From Pictodentalium vernedei (Eukaryota > Mollusca > Scaphopoda > Dentaliida > Dentaliidae), in contig CM062290.1 of the NCBI GenBank assembly GCA_031216915.1, positions 165,022,453 through 165,086,452 on the forward strand: DNA of 64,000 nt. The letters are read 5' to 3'. The position numbers and the translations under genes were made by a program. Below, piece by piece: positions 32,679-42,103 of the stretch; positions within the stretch are counted from its first letter, which is position 1, and each line of letters starts with the position of its first letter. The notes beneath the pieces were generated by a model that was not told the origin of the DNA, made no database searches, and saw only the letters and a list, made by a program, of their open reading frames with translations.

Positions 32679-32752
32679 TTAACACTAAATACTCATGTTA
32701 AAAGAAAATTATTCACTGGCAAAGTGGCTATTCAATTAACAGGATTCCACTG

Positions 32753-33299
32753 ATCTCCAATCAATGTTATTGAACTGGCATGGAGGATACCATTTTATCA
32801 TGATTGACACTTCTTTTACCATGTTAAATTTGAGAATATATGATGTGTAATATCTATTGTCACATGCCATCATGTCACATTGATTTTTGTGCAATTCAAG
32901 AACTGCAGTTAACTATCGATCCTTTCATAAAAAACTTTGATCCAAATGCATAGTTTACACATAGTACATGTGATAAAAATGAATTTGGAATTCTCCTTAT
33001 TTGATATAAAATTTATAGACCTTTGTCCATTAAATTTAATTTGATGCTTGGTGAATCTCAACTCAAATAAAATTTAGTGAACTGCTTTTTTAAATCGTGT
33101 TCTATCCAGGAACTCGTGTGAGATCCTCTACATGTTAAAAATACAGTGCTGAAAGTGTTAAAAATCATCAATTATGATACAATCACATAAAAATAATCTT
33201 TCAGCATATAACCTTGAATTTTAACATGCAAAATATAGACCTATACAATTTGGGCAAACGATCGGTTTGTACACCTATCATTCACCTGTTATCCTAAAA
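32753..33299. other. Unassigned AT-rich DNA
   Basis: No feature that I can support. Confidence 0.4.
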
Positions 33300-33590
33300 G
33301 AAACAAGAGGGCAACGCAAAGCTTGGGTCAATGCCCCGACCTGCAAAAAAATTTTTAAGTCGAAAGAGTGAAAAAGGGCCAGAACTCTGGAAAAAATGTA
33401 AGGAAGAAACTCAAGCTACACAGGTATCGTTCCCCCATTGATGCTCTATCACAACACCAAATATCATTCAAATCGGAGTAGCAGTGGCTGAGATACAAGG
33501 GAAAATGTTGGTATGGATGAATGGATAGACAAACAGATGAACAGAGATTTCCACTAGATACCCCTTCGACTTTTCAAGTCGGGGGCATAA
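33300..33590. mobile_element. Helentron-like element, family G, short copy 2
   Basis: Left AAACAAGAGGGCAACGCAAA and TGCCCCGAC (33332-33340). Single core unit (GAAAGAGTGAAAAAGGGCCA, AACTCTGG). Right hairpin CTTCGACTTTTCAAGTCGGG closing GGCATAA. The left repeat is complementary to the right GTCGGGGGCA (33578-33587), apart from one extra G. Confidence 0.65.
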
Positions 33591-34490
33591 GGAAAGTAAT
33601 ATTTCGTTCACCTTAAACACCAAACCTGCAGGCCTTTGGATTGGACAGATTTGGAAACATTCTAGACTTGGCAGGTCAGCTGCCAGAAATACCATATCTG
33701 GCTTCCGTATAAAAATATCTATCAATGCTACTGGCCTAGTTCCAACGTTGGTAATTTTTCTACTGCAGCAGAACAGGTGCTCAACATGCAGTCTCCAGTT
33801 AAATTAACTTGGTCAGTTGTTTCTGCCAATAAGCAGGCAAGACTTGCGAGAAACAACTTGAAAGTGACAGAATATAGACTGTCAATCTGTAGAAAAATGA
33901 AGTCAAATCACTTATGAAATTGACCACCCACACTCGAAAAAGAAAAAACTCAAAATCCAGCATAAAAAACAAACCAAACTAACTGTTATAGCCACTCATT
34001 TGTACCTGACTTTCCTTTGGTATTCATTTGTTTTTTTCTTCCACAACTTGAGAAGCATGATATACATTAAGGTGATGTTTTTTGGCTCTGGCGATCGAGT
34101 GCTGTGACATAAAACACTGTTGGAAAGGGTTTGCCTTAGCTATTTCCAACAGTGCATTACATCATAGTACATCAGTGACCCAATGGAAGAATTTCTTGAA
34201 ATAATCTTTTGCATTCTAGGTTGTTCAGTTTAGCCTTTACTCTAAAACTGATAAACATAACAGTATCACTCAAGCTTTTCTCTTGATCCAAACACCACAA
34301 AGATTACCCGAAGAATGGTTGCCTTAAATTCTAATTATACAGGTCTGAAAATGTTTAAAAAAATACTGCACAAATAATGTTATAAAATATCAGTTTGTAA
34401 AAATTCACTGATCAGAGAGATCACATTCAATCAATACCAAACTGATTTTATCACAAAAATATTTTTGTATAATAAATTTCAACTCTTTCT
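33591..34490. other. Mostly unassigned DNA
   Basis: A hairpin CACTGTTGGAAA / TTTCCAACAGTG lies at 34118-34158. A possible plus-strand micro-exon (33632-33674) is discussed under findings. Nothing firmer. Confidence 0.4.
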
Positions 34491-34910
34491 CAGGATTCCT
34501 GCAGGCAAAGACCGATAAAATTCAAGGATATTTAAGGACTTTTCTCGATATATTTTATCATTTTTCAAAGCCCTACAATACCCAAATTCACAGATTTTCA
34601 AGGCCCTACCTTCACTAGTCCTAACAAGGACCTCCGGTCATTACACCCTCCTCCAACTTCGCTTGTAGGAAGTGGGAGGAGGGGTAATGACCAAGGGTCC
34701 TAGTAAAGACTATGTCCACACAAACTCTGGCATATAAAACTATATAGTTATGATTATGTGCTTCGTCGGCAGTTTTTATGTTGGGAATATGCAAGGCATT
34801 TCAACTCCTCCGGATACATTTTCCAGAATTTCAAGGCCTTGAATGACCCATAGTCAATTCAAGGCCATTCCTTGAATGTGAATCTGAATCCAAGGCCCAC
34901 AGGAAGCCTG
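34491..34910. mobile_element. MITE family M, copy 2 (420 bp)
   Basis: Termini CAGGATTCCTGCAGGCAAAG and GGCCCACAGGAAGCCTG. Both flanks carry TTTCT (34486-34490, 34911-34915), a possible short duplication. Central hairpin GGTCATTACACCCTCCTCC with its complement at 34670-34690. Confidence 0.65.
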
Positions 34911-35433
34911 TTTCTGATGAAGAATTACAAGGTAAGAAAACGTCAAGAAAATTGCCATCATTTACAGAAAAACATTATATGTCCCAAAACTTCCTCTAAG
35001 TTTCTTCTTTTGGAGACTGTCTGTTCTTTCTACCTTTCAATTTTCTCCAAATGTTCATGACACCCTATCAATGGAACGAGATTATTGCACATTTAAATGA
35101 AGGGTTAAAATTTTTACTAGTATTTTTTATTTACTGAGAAGCCTAGAGAGGCATTCCTTGAAAAGTTCTAACAGCTTTCCAAGGATATTACAAAAAAGTC
35201 TGGTATTATCAAGGGAGAATTAATAGAATGAAATTTTGCGGTGATGAACAAACAAATGGTTCTGGACATGTTCCAAAGTTCTTCTCTAAACATGTGCAAA
35301 AATACAGTATGAATTCAACTGTTGGCAGTAATTGATCCTTCCAGGTCTCCTAGGTTTGTCAGCAGAGAAGAAAATTTACTTATACCACAGGTAAGGAGTT
35401 TCTAATCTGGTATAGTAAAAATGATTATTTGCT
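34911..35433. other. p63/73 3' flank, 3' UTR not delimited
   Basis: A minus-strand AATAAA (35126-35131 on plus, TTTATT) is a possible polyadenylation signal about 300 bases beyond the stop codon. A plus-strand micro-exon candidate at 35346-35391 is discussed under findings. Confidence 0.3.
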
Positions 35434-35718
35434 TCACTCCATTTCACCATGGTTTCTCTTTCTGGTGGTACATGTTTCATCAGTCAGTGAAATTGTATGT
35501 TTGAATGTATACCTGGTCACTTCATAATAACCGGGGCAGTAGTTACTATTTTGGCTAATGCTATTCTGTGAGGAGAGACTGATGGTTGATGCTGTACTGG
35601 CTTCCTGTTGCAGACTCTGAGTTTCTGATGTTGTAAACTGGGCTGTATTATGGAATTCCAACAGTGACTTCCAGATTTTGTTGCGATGAGAAGTACCAAA
35701 CTTCATGGCTTGAAGATC
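35434..35718 (-). CDS. p63/73: p63/73 last exon: SAM second half and C-terminus
   Basis: Acceptor TTTTCATTTCAATAG, then DLQAMKFGTSHRNKIWKSLL, completing the SAM fold and matching the DDLxSLKI...IWKGIL region of p63. A Ser/Gln/Thr-rich stretch follows, then PGYYEVTRYTFKHTISL and a stop at 35434-35436. 285 bases, 94 codons plus stop. The preceding exon ends on a codon boundary and so does this start. Confidence 0.85.
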   Translation of the reverse strand, partial: DLQAMKFGTSHRNKIWKSLLEFHNTAQFTTSETQSLQQEASTASTISLSSQNSISQNSNYCPGYYEVTRYTFKHTISLTDETCTTRKRNHGEME

Positions 35719-38700
35719 CTATTGAAATGAAAAACAAAAACATATAAGCAAAACAAATTGATTTGCATTCACAAAAATAAAAATAAAATTTTGGAAGTTT
35801 TAGTTCAAGTTTATTTGTTGGGGTTTATATTCACTTTAAGCATCTTTGACTACATCAAAATTCCAGCAAGTAAAAAGGTAAAGTTCAGCCAATCTTTATT
35901 ACTATAATTATGTTGCCCAATTAATGTAACTCTCAACCCATGTATATACTGGGACCTATTATGCCAGTAAAGCAGAACTTGACTACCACAGTAGCAAGCC
36001 TTGCTCCACTACCTATGGTTTTCACAGGGAACTGGTTCATGTTAGAATTACCAGGTTGTAACCAGTTACCTCAAGACCCAAGACCTTGATATTTCTTAGA
36101 GTTTATACTATAAATATTCAACCCTTTACCTAACATAAAGGCAAACGTGTGGCACTATTTACAAAAATCATCATGTAAATTTTGTTAGTTCTTTCAGTTT
36201 TTGCCAGCAAAACCTTACTTTTGGTCCAACACAGCCTCGAGTTTCTTACCTCTTGAGTAAAACTGTCCAGTTGGAACATGTTGTAGAGACCTCTCTGGTG
36301 AAAGTTGTCAATATAAGCAGATAATCCAAGTCCTGTGAGCCAACTGCAAAAAAAAAATATAAAATTCTGAGGAAAAAACAAATCCTTCTCACAAAATAAA
36401 GATCACACATTAAGGGAGACAATTTATCAATCTACTTCTCTCAAATACAGTTATCAACAAGTGGATACATAAGAACTGAGAATATTTATAAAAATTAAAC
36501 TTGATTAGCTACCAACAATTATCCTAAAATTATTTGGTTTACTTAAAACGTCAATATAAAGCACAGAGAAACAAAATGGAGGTTTTAGATTAAGTAAGTA
36601 GTTCAAGTTCAGTTGCTTCAATTGTACAATTCTCTACATGTTGGAAGTGTCATGAAAACTGAATAACAAAAAAAAAATCCTTCAATGCATCATGCAAACC
36701 AGATTTAATATTCAATTCTGAAGGAATAGTGTCTTAATGAGACTGCATGGCAAGTTTTTTGAAAGCAATTTTTTTTCTGTAAGGGGAAACATTTATTATC
36801 AAGCCACAACTGATTAGCAACTTTTTAAGAGGAACTGGATACACACACACCATTACATATTGAATCCACTGGCAGTTGGAGGATGTGGTTGTGTGTGGGT
36901 GGGGGGGGGGGTGAGGGGGTGGGGAGGGAGGGCAGTTGCAGTTATTATACCATGATGGCTGTGTATATTCAACATTACCCAATACAATAGATATGGAGAG
37001 ATGTGTTACATGCACCACCTATGGAATCCGGTCTACATGTAAAATGTCCTGTAAGAATGCATCGTGTTGGTATCTATGCATTGGAGTGGCATTATGACAT
37101 GAATTAAATGCTTCAACACAAAACAGTGTCAAGCAAGAATGAGAACAGACTTCATCCACTGAACTCAAGTTTAATCACAGTATGAATACAATACACAACT
37201 GGAGTAGAGTATGGGGGACAGGAATCAATGACCCTAGATGGGAGCTTTTCCTTTGGCACACGTCAATTACAGGAAAAACTCCAATGCAGTCGTTTTTTCG
37301 TCCCGTGTACTCCACCCTTCTTGTGTTCTGTCTTACTATTATACTACTCAAAGTTTGCTAAGCACCAAATATTTGACACATCATTGTGAAATTTGCTTGT
37401 GACATATTTGCGATATTTTTGGTGGATATGATTGAGGAATGTATTGAGATGGTCCCCAGTGTTTACATTAGCTCTCTTGACAGGCAGACTTTTCGTGACA
37501 AACATGGAAAGCATGTACCCCTTGATTTTCATGACGTTTTCGTGTACTGTCTACATATACATGACATGTGTAGGGTATTTAATCTTCATTTCAACACAAA
37601 CCCTTGTGATTTAATGATTGAATATGGGAAATGCAAATGTAAGACATTTGTCTGAAGCAGAAATGTGGCGGGCTGTAGGGATGGTGGAGCATGGGGCTAC
37701 CCATCGTCAGGTTGGTGAAGCCCTTGATGTGCACCATACAGTGATCACTAGAGCCTGGACAAGATTTCAGAAGTATGGCACACCAGTAAGACAGCATGGT
37801 GGTGGTGGTGGAGACAGGGCAACATCTGCAGCTGAAGACCAGTTTTTGATCATTCAGGCCCATAGGAACCGCTTTGCCACAGCAACCCAGCTTCGCAGTG
37901 ACCTTCAGAATGCATCTGGGGTAAATGTTTCGACACAGACTATCCGGGCAAGGTTGCACGAAGATGGTCTCCAATCAAGAAGACCATGTATTTGCATTCC
38001 GCTGTCCAAGAACGACGCCAGGCACGAAATGAATGGGCCATGGACCACGTTGGATGGACCAGAGAAGATTGGCGACCTGCCCTTTTTACAGATGAGTGAA
38101 GGTACTGCCTAGACCACACAGACAGGCGTTCTAGGGCATGGAGAAGACCAGGAGAGCGATTCCATGCAGCCAACATTGCTGAGCATGACCGCTATGGTGG
38201 ATGGTCAATCATGGTCTGGGCGGCATCAGCAGGAATGGACTACAGAGCTCTGTGTTCTTAAACGTGGTACATTGACTGCACAGCGGTATATTGGTGAGAT
38301 CTTGGATGTCCACGTCAGATTGTATGCAGGTGCAGTGGGTGATAGGTTCATTCTGGTAGACGATAATGCCCGTCCTCATGTTGCCCATGCTGTTGGGGAG
38401 TACCGACAGAGGGAAGGGATTGCACGTATAGGCTGGCCAGCAAGATCCCCTGACCTCAATCCAATCAAACATGTCCGGAATGAGTTGTGGCTTGCAATTT
38501 CAGCCCGTCCAATCCAGCCAAGAAGTGTCCAGGAGCTTGGTGCCATGCTGGTCCAAGAATGGAACAACATCCCACAAGGGCCACCAGGAACCTGATTGGG
38601 AGCATGAGAAGGCATTGTCAAGCTGTAATTAACAGTAATGGGTCTCATACTCGATATTGAACCCATACCAGTTCGCTCTGTCAACTTTTTGGCAAATTTA

Positions 38701-40815
38701 AAAATTTCCTCTTTTACCAATAATATCCATTTTTCATGGTTATTGTATTCAAAAGCTAAAAAATAATGTCAAACACAAATAAAATCTTAATTTCTGTACT
38801 TAAATCATTAAAGATATAATTAAATAAAAAATATATGTTTGTTTGTTGGTGGTTAACGTCACATATTTATGCACCATGGCTAATCGTGACACAACATGGA
38901 GATGAAGTCAAGTTTAGTCAATCGTTGATCTTCATGTTGCCCATTTTAGAGGACTTTCACCCCAAGCATTGGTGACTGGGTCCTATTTTACTAGTAATGC
39001 GGAACTGGTTTACCACAGTAAACAAGAGCTGCTTCCTTCCCAGGGTTCCCACAGGGAAATAAAAAATATATACACTTTTCATTACAATATTTCAACTAAA
39101 ACGTAAAACAGGCAGTTGGATATACTTGGTGCTTAGCAAACTTTGAGTAGTATATAATCTGCATATACAGGCCTGTTGATTTGAGGCAAATGATCGTTTG
39201 GGTCGAGTGGAGGTTACCTAAAATGAAAAACAAGCGAACGAAAAAATTTTTGCCAAGTTGAATGATACAGTATGAATGAATAGTGGAATGATGTTGAGCA
39301 TCAACCAATCATCAGCTGCTCAGGTGTTTGCATCTGACTGAAGTATAGCAGCTCTGTGGGCCAATTATTGGCCCACAAAGCAGCTATACTTCAGACAGAC
39401 TCAAACACCTAAACTGTTGATCATCTTAAGATGTTGCATAGGTACAAAATCAGGAAATGATAATATTTGAGGCCTCTGCCACAAATAGTGATTATGGATT
39501 CCATACTCTTCTGCAGCATGTTAGCCCATGCCAAGATTAGGCTATAATTGCAACTAATTTGTATCTGAATTGCTGCAACACCGCCTCATTATTGTTCCTA
39601 AGGATTCATCTTTATTCATCAGGATATTGCCCAAAGGAGCAAGAACTTGGCTATGTACAACAGTTCATATATCAGAAGTTGCAATTCAATATATATTCGG
39701 GTTACCTAATAGGTTACCTGAATCAAGTACAGGGGAACAAACGATAAGTTACCAAAGTTCAGACCGGTGAATAAATGGGTTATGCAAAATTCTGAAAACA
39801 GCAGGCGGCCTGATATACTCACCTTGCAACAGTATTATCTTGGTTACCTTCGACAGTACCAGTAACAGTTTCCTCCTTCAAAACAACAACATTACTGCTT
39901 GCATTGGAGCTCTGAGAACTAGCTACAGAGCTGGACACTTGATTAGTCTCTCCATTTGCTTGAAATGGTAAGGTGTTCTGATGCCCATTACTCTGTTGTG
40001 AAGTTGTGGGAATGGTTCGAACTGTGGTATCTGTGTTTGGAATTGCAACTATTCTTGGAGCAGAAGCTCTGAAAAGAAGAGAAAATCATGAAAACTTTAA
40101 AAATACTGAAAGCAGCTAACAAAGGTGTCAGAATTGAGGCCATACACAAATTTAGAGCTGGGTGGTAAACCAAAAGTTTGATATGACCTGAAAGCAACTA
40201 CCAAAGATGTTAGAACTGCTGTGATACACAAATATACATCTTAGGTCGTGCCAAGTGTTTTCTTCACCTAAAAAGGCCAAAAAGGGATGTTAATGGGGAC
40301 TCCTTTCTCAGTGAACTAACAGGAAAACTTGAAAACATGACATTCCAACGCAGGAAATTACAATTTTTGTGAGGAAACATTTTTAGAGAATAATAATTTA
40401 ATATTCAGTCCATTTTGAATGGGTAAGGTTGCATCGACATGTATGAGTCTACATATACACATTTAGTTCAAACCTGGAATGTAATGCCAAAAATAGAGAT
40501 TGTTAGGACAGTAAAGTGATTTGGTTTGTTGTATTCCATCAAGATGACGTGTGCTCCGGCAATCTGACCTCGTCAACGGGATGGAATAAGACAAACCAGA
40601 TCACTTTACTGTCATAATAAATAACAGAGCCTGTTTACCGCAATGAACAGGCACTGCTGCACTTCCTGGGGTTCCCACGGGGAAAGAACAACATTAGAAA
40701 TTCACGTAATTTGATAGTGCTTATTATATAACTGAAGCGTACCTATAAACTGTTGGTAACCTGGGCGTACTAGATTAATGTTCTCCAGTGCCATCCTCAT
40801 TCTGAGACCAACCAT
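35434..40815 (-). CDS. p63/73: p53-family gene (p63/p73-like), four 3' exons
   Basis: Transcription-factor gene of the p53 family. Joined exons 40815-40743, 40066-39823, 36343-36250 and 35718-35434 read in one frame through all three introns. They encode the end of the tetramerization domain, a Ser/Thr/Asn/Gln-rich linker, a complete SAM domain (starting SWLTGLGLSAYIDNF; ending KIWKSLLEFH) and a short C-terminus. Vertebrate p63 and p73, and the single mollusc p63/73 gene, have this order, whereas vertebrate p53 lacks SAM (family knowledge). The transactivation and DNA-binding exons are not in the window as far as I can see. Introns contain a Tc1-like element, S2 copies and MITEs. Confidence 0.85.
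35806..36028 (-). mobile_element. S2 copy in a p63/73 intron
   Basis: TTTATTTGTTGGGGTTTATA at the tail side, GGGACCTATTATGCCAGTAA, TAAAGCAGAACTTGACTACC, TTTTCACAGGGAA at the 5' end. Confidence 0.65.
36121..36200. mobile_element. piggyBac-like MITE, left end only
   Basis: CAACCCTTTACCTAACATAA and CAAACGTGTGGCACTATTTA match the left arm of 1752-1995. No right end before exon 36250. Confidence 0.55.
36250..36343 (-). CDS. p63/73: p63/73 exon: SAM first half
   Basis: Acceptor with a long T tract ending TTTTTGCAG, donor GAG/GTAAGA. 94 bases: one base completing Ser, then 31 codons beginning WLTGLGLSAYIDNFHQRGLY. The Gly-Leu-(x)-Tyr/Phe-Gln-Leu pattern fits helices 1-3 of a p63/p73 SAM domain. 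Confidence 0.88.
36344..37343. other. p63/73 intron, partly unassigned
   Basis: Contains a G-rich strand (36900-36932) and CACACAC (36842-36850). No other feature supported. Confidence 0.4.
37624..38660 (+). pseudogene. Tc1-like DDE transposase, broken
   Basis: Cut-and-paste transposase. ATG at 37624 opens MGNANVRHLSEAEMWRAVGM and a helix-turn-helix region (HRQVGEALDVHHTVITRAW). After a frameshift near 38003 the reading continues as QERRQARNEWAMDHVGWTRE, with TGA (38097-38099) directly after the first catalytic Asp context LFTDE. A second shift near 38250 returns to the frame with VLKRGTLTAQRYIGEILDV and the second catalytic Asp in LVDDNARPH. The third catalytic position, 34 residues on, is Lys in SPDLNPIKHV where the family has Glu. 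A third shift near 38585 leads to IGSMRRHCQAVINSNG and a stop at 38658-38660. Not functional. Confidence 0.88.
38837..39056 (-). mobile_element. S2 retroposon with exact 15-bp target-site duplication
   Basis: AAATAAAAAATATAT at 38822-38836 and 39057-39071. Inserted in the 3' non-coding part of the Tc1-like element, hence younger than it. Very similar to 18079-18296. Confidence 0.88.
39321..39410. mobile_element. Foldback MITE hairpin, about 90 bp
   Basis: Arms AGGTGTTTG...CTGAAGTATAGCAGCT and AGCTATACTTCAG...CAAACACCT are almost perfectly complementary, with centre GGGCCAATTATTGGCCC. In a p63/73 intron. Confidence 0.65.
39823..40066 (-). CDS. p63/73: p63/73 linker exon
   Basis: Donor CAAG/GTGAGT is near-perfect; acceptor TCTTCTTTTCAGAG. 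The reading SAPRIVAIPNTDTTVRTIPT continues into a Ser/Asn/Thr-rich linker and KEETVTGTVEGNQDNTVA. It ends with two bases (AG) that the SAM exon's first T completes to Ser. With the second AG of CAGAG as acceptor, the exon starts with two bases, which fits the phase-1 end of the upstream exon. Confidence 0.78.
40503..40616. mobile_element. MITE with about 35-bp inverted termini
   Basis: TTAGGACAGTAAAGTGATTT and GATCACTTTACTGTCATAA, inner GTATTCCATC and GATGGAATA. Between them lies a short GC-richer loop. In a p63/73 intron. Confidence 0.65.
40620..40684 (-). mobile_element. S2 fragment (5' end only)
   Basis: GAGCCTGTTTACCGCAATGA to GGGTTCCCACGGGGA matches the 5' 65 bases of S2. Confidence 0.6.
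40743..40815 (-). CDS. p63/73: p63/73 exon: end of tetramerization domain
   Basis: 73 bases between acceptor TTTTCCAATTCTGTATCAG and donor ATAG/GTACGC. One open frame, beginning MVGLRMRMALENINLVRP, which aligns with the second part of the p53-family tetramerization helix (the M-L-x-K-I-K-x-S-L-E-L pattern of p63). It ends after one base of a codon; joined to 40066 it gives Ile-Ala-Ser-Ala-Pro-Arg. Short, so less certain than the SAM exons. Confidence 0.6.
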
Positions 40816-41391
40816 CTGATACAGAATTGGAAAACCACTCAGTGTTATCAGGATTCGATGGGTGCAAAACACAGAGTATCACTGATAGGTAAATAATAAG
40901 TTCATGTATTGGAGTGTTGCACCCTATCAGGATAACAATCTACATTACTTGCAAATTGCTCAAGTTTGGACTAATATACGTTAAGACTTCCGAAGACAAA
41001 TTAATACACAGAAAATCCCTGTGGTTTTAAACAAAAATACTCAAAATAGAGCAATGATTTGGCCACCGTGTTGGTGTAAACTTTGCCAAGTCATGTTTCC
41101 ATAAAGTCAAGTCAATATCATTACGTTTACTTTCTGAAGGAGTGATGGAAGTTGAATTGTCAAATGGGAAGTGTGTGTTTGTGGAAGGGGGGGGGGGGGG
41201 GGGGGGGGAGCATGAACATTTAGATGTCAATAAAATATTCAAGATGCAGAGATTCATTTCAGCACTATTGAGTAAGCCATCAGATTACATGGACACGAGC
41301 ATGTTCTAGTAAATTTGCTAAAACAGCACCTTCTCATATCATCACAATCATATAGTCGGATATGGAATACCATACTGATGCTAAACATTAA
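40816..41391. other. Probable p63/73 intron
   Basis: Contains a 22-base poly-G run (41187-41208). No exon recognised. Confidence 0.4.
41187..41208. repeat. Poly-G run, 22 bases
   Basis: Uninterrupted G run. Confidence 0.95.
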
Positions 41392-41636
41392 CCCTTTACC
41401 TAACACAGTATTTTTTAAAAATAAATGAAATTTCACATTTTTCTGAAAACAAATTTCACAACTTTTCAATAAAACCACACAAATAAGGATATCATTAGAA
41501 CCAGCTCTACGAACTGGTTCTAATGATATCCATATTTGTATGCTTTTATTGAAAAATTTCGAAAATATTTTAGGTTGTGGTAGGCTTATTCTGGTTAATT
41601 TTCTGGCCATTTTTGGCCACTATGTTAGATAGAGGG
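41392..41636. mobile_element. piggyBac-like MITE, 245 bp
   Basis: TTAA-CCCTTTACCTAACACAG to ATGTTAGATAGAGGG-TTAA. Central hairpin AGGATATCATTAGAACCAGC with its complement. Sister of 22286-22527. Confidence 0.8.
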
Positions 41637-41747
41637 TTAAGAAAGTAGACTCCAAACCTGACATTTTCTACCACCCAGGTCTACAACAATCATGTTCAAC
41701 TTGTTCAATGCTGAATGAATTCAACTTTACATTGCCAAGTACAATCT

Positions 41748-41967
41748 ATTTATTCATCAGCAGCGAAGAGCAGTTTCAATAGCTTTGGCTATATCGAAAC
41801 CACAACACAAGTATAAAGTCAAGTTTAGCCATCGTTTGAACCCATCATGCCACTTAAGTGGTATTGCCACTCTAGGCATTGGTTGCTGGGTCCTATTTTA
41901 CCAGTTAAAAGCAGAACTAGTTTACCACAGAGAACAAATACTGCTCAAATTCCCAGGGTTCCCAAAG
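41748..41967 (-). mobile_element. S2 retroposon copy
   Basis: CTATTTATTCATC tail, GTATAAAGTCAAGTTTAGCC, GGGTCCTATTTTACCAGTTA, CAGGGTTCCCAAAG at the 5' end. Confidence 0.65.
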
Positions 41968-42103
41968 TTGTTCAAGCTCATTCCTTGTGTTTCCTTCAAT
42001 CAGTTAATGATCTGTTCTGTAACACAGTGTTAGAATAAGCTTAGCTGCAAATGCATGGATACTTGTTCCAATTCTAGATTTGATCACAACACCAAAGCAG
42101 GTG

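Larger units (their letters stand above)
25140..32752. mobile_element. pogo-like MITE split by the DIRS element
   Basis: The hairpin TCTGAGCTCGATGAGCTC and TGTCAAACAAGGTATAATGA at 25175-25215 match the centre of the 6162-6591 MITE. The outer arm resumes at about 32695 (AAAATTATTCACTGGCAAAG) and ends GGATTCCACTG at 32752. The left terminus is not recognisable. Confidence 0.6.
37344..39150 (+). mobile_element. Tc1-like DNA transposon
   Basis: Perfect 25-bp class termini: CTACTCAAAGTTTGCTAAGC at 37344 and its complement ending 39150, both flanked by TA. With the nested S2 copy and its duplication removed it is about 1.57 kb, normal for the superfamily. It carries one transposase pseudogene. It lies inside the p63/73 intron between the linker and SAM exons, in opposite orientation to the gene. 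Confidence 0.9.

Noticed and set aside
34894..34921. Micro-exon created by the right end of MITE M (GCCCACAG acceptor, TTACAAG/GTAAGA donor)
   Set aside because: Signals are attractive but the segment is under 30 bases and half of it is MITE sequence; no independent support.
37386..37655. Plus-strand frame upstream of the Tc1-like transposase
   Set aside because: Overlaps the terminal repeat and lies in the 5' non-coding part of the transposon; no transposase similarity.
40783..40905. Longer tetramerization exon starting before 40815
   Set aside because: A frame is open a little upstream, but the polypyrimidine and CAG at 40816-40818 give a better acceptor.
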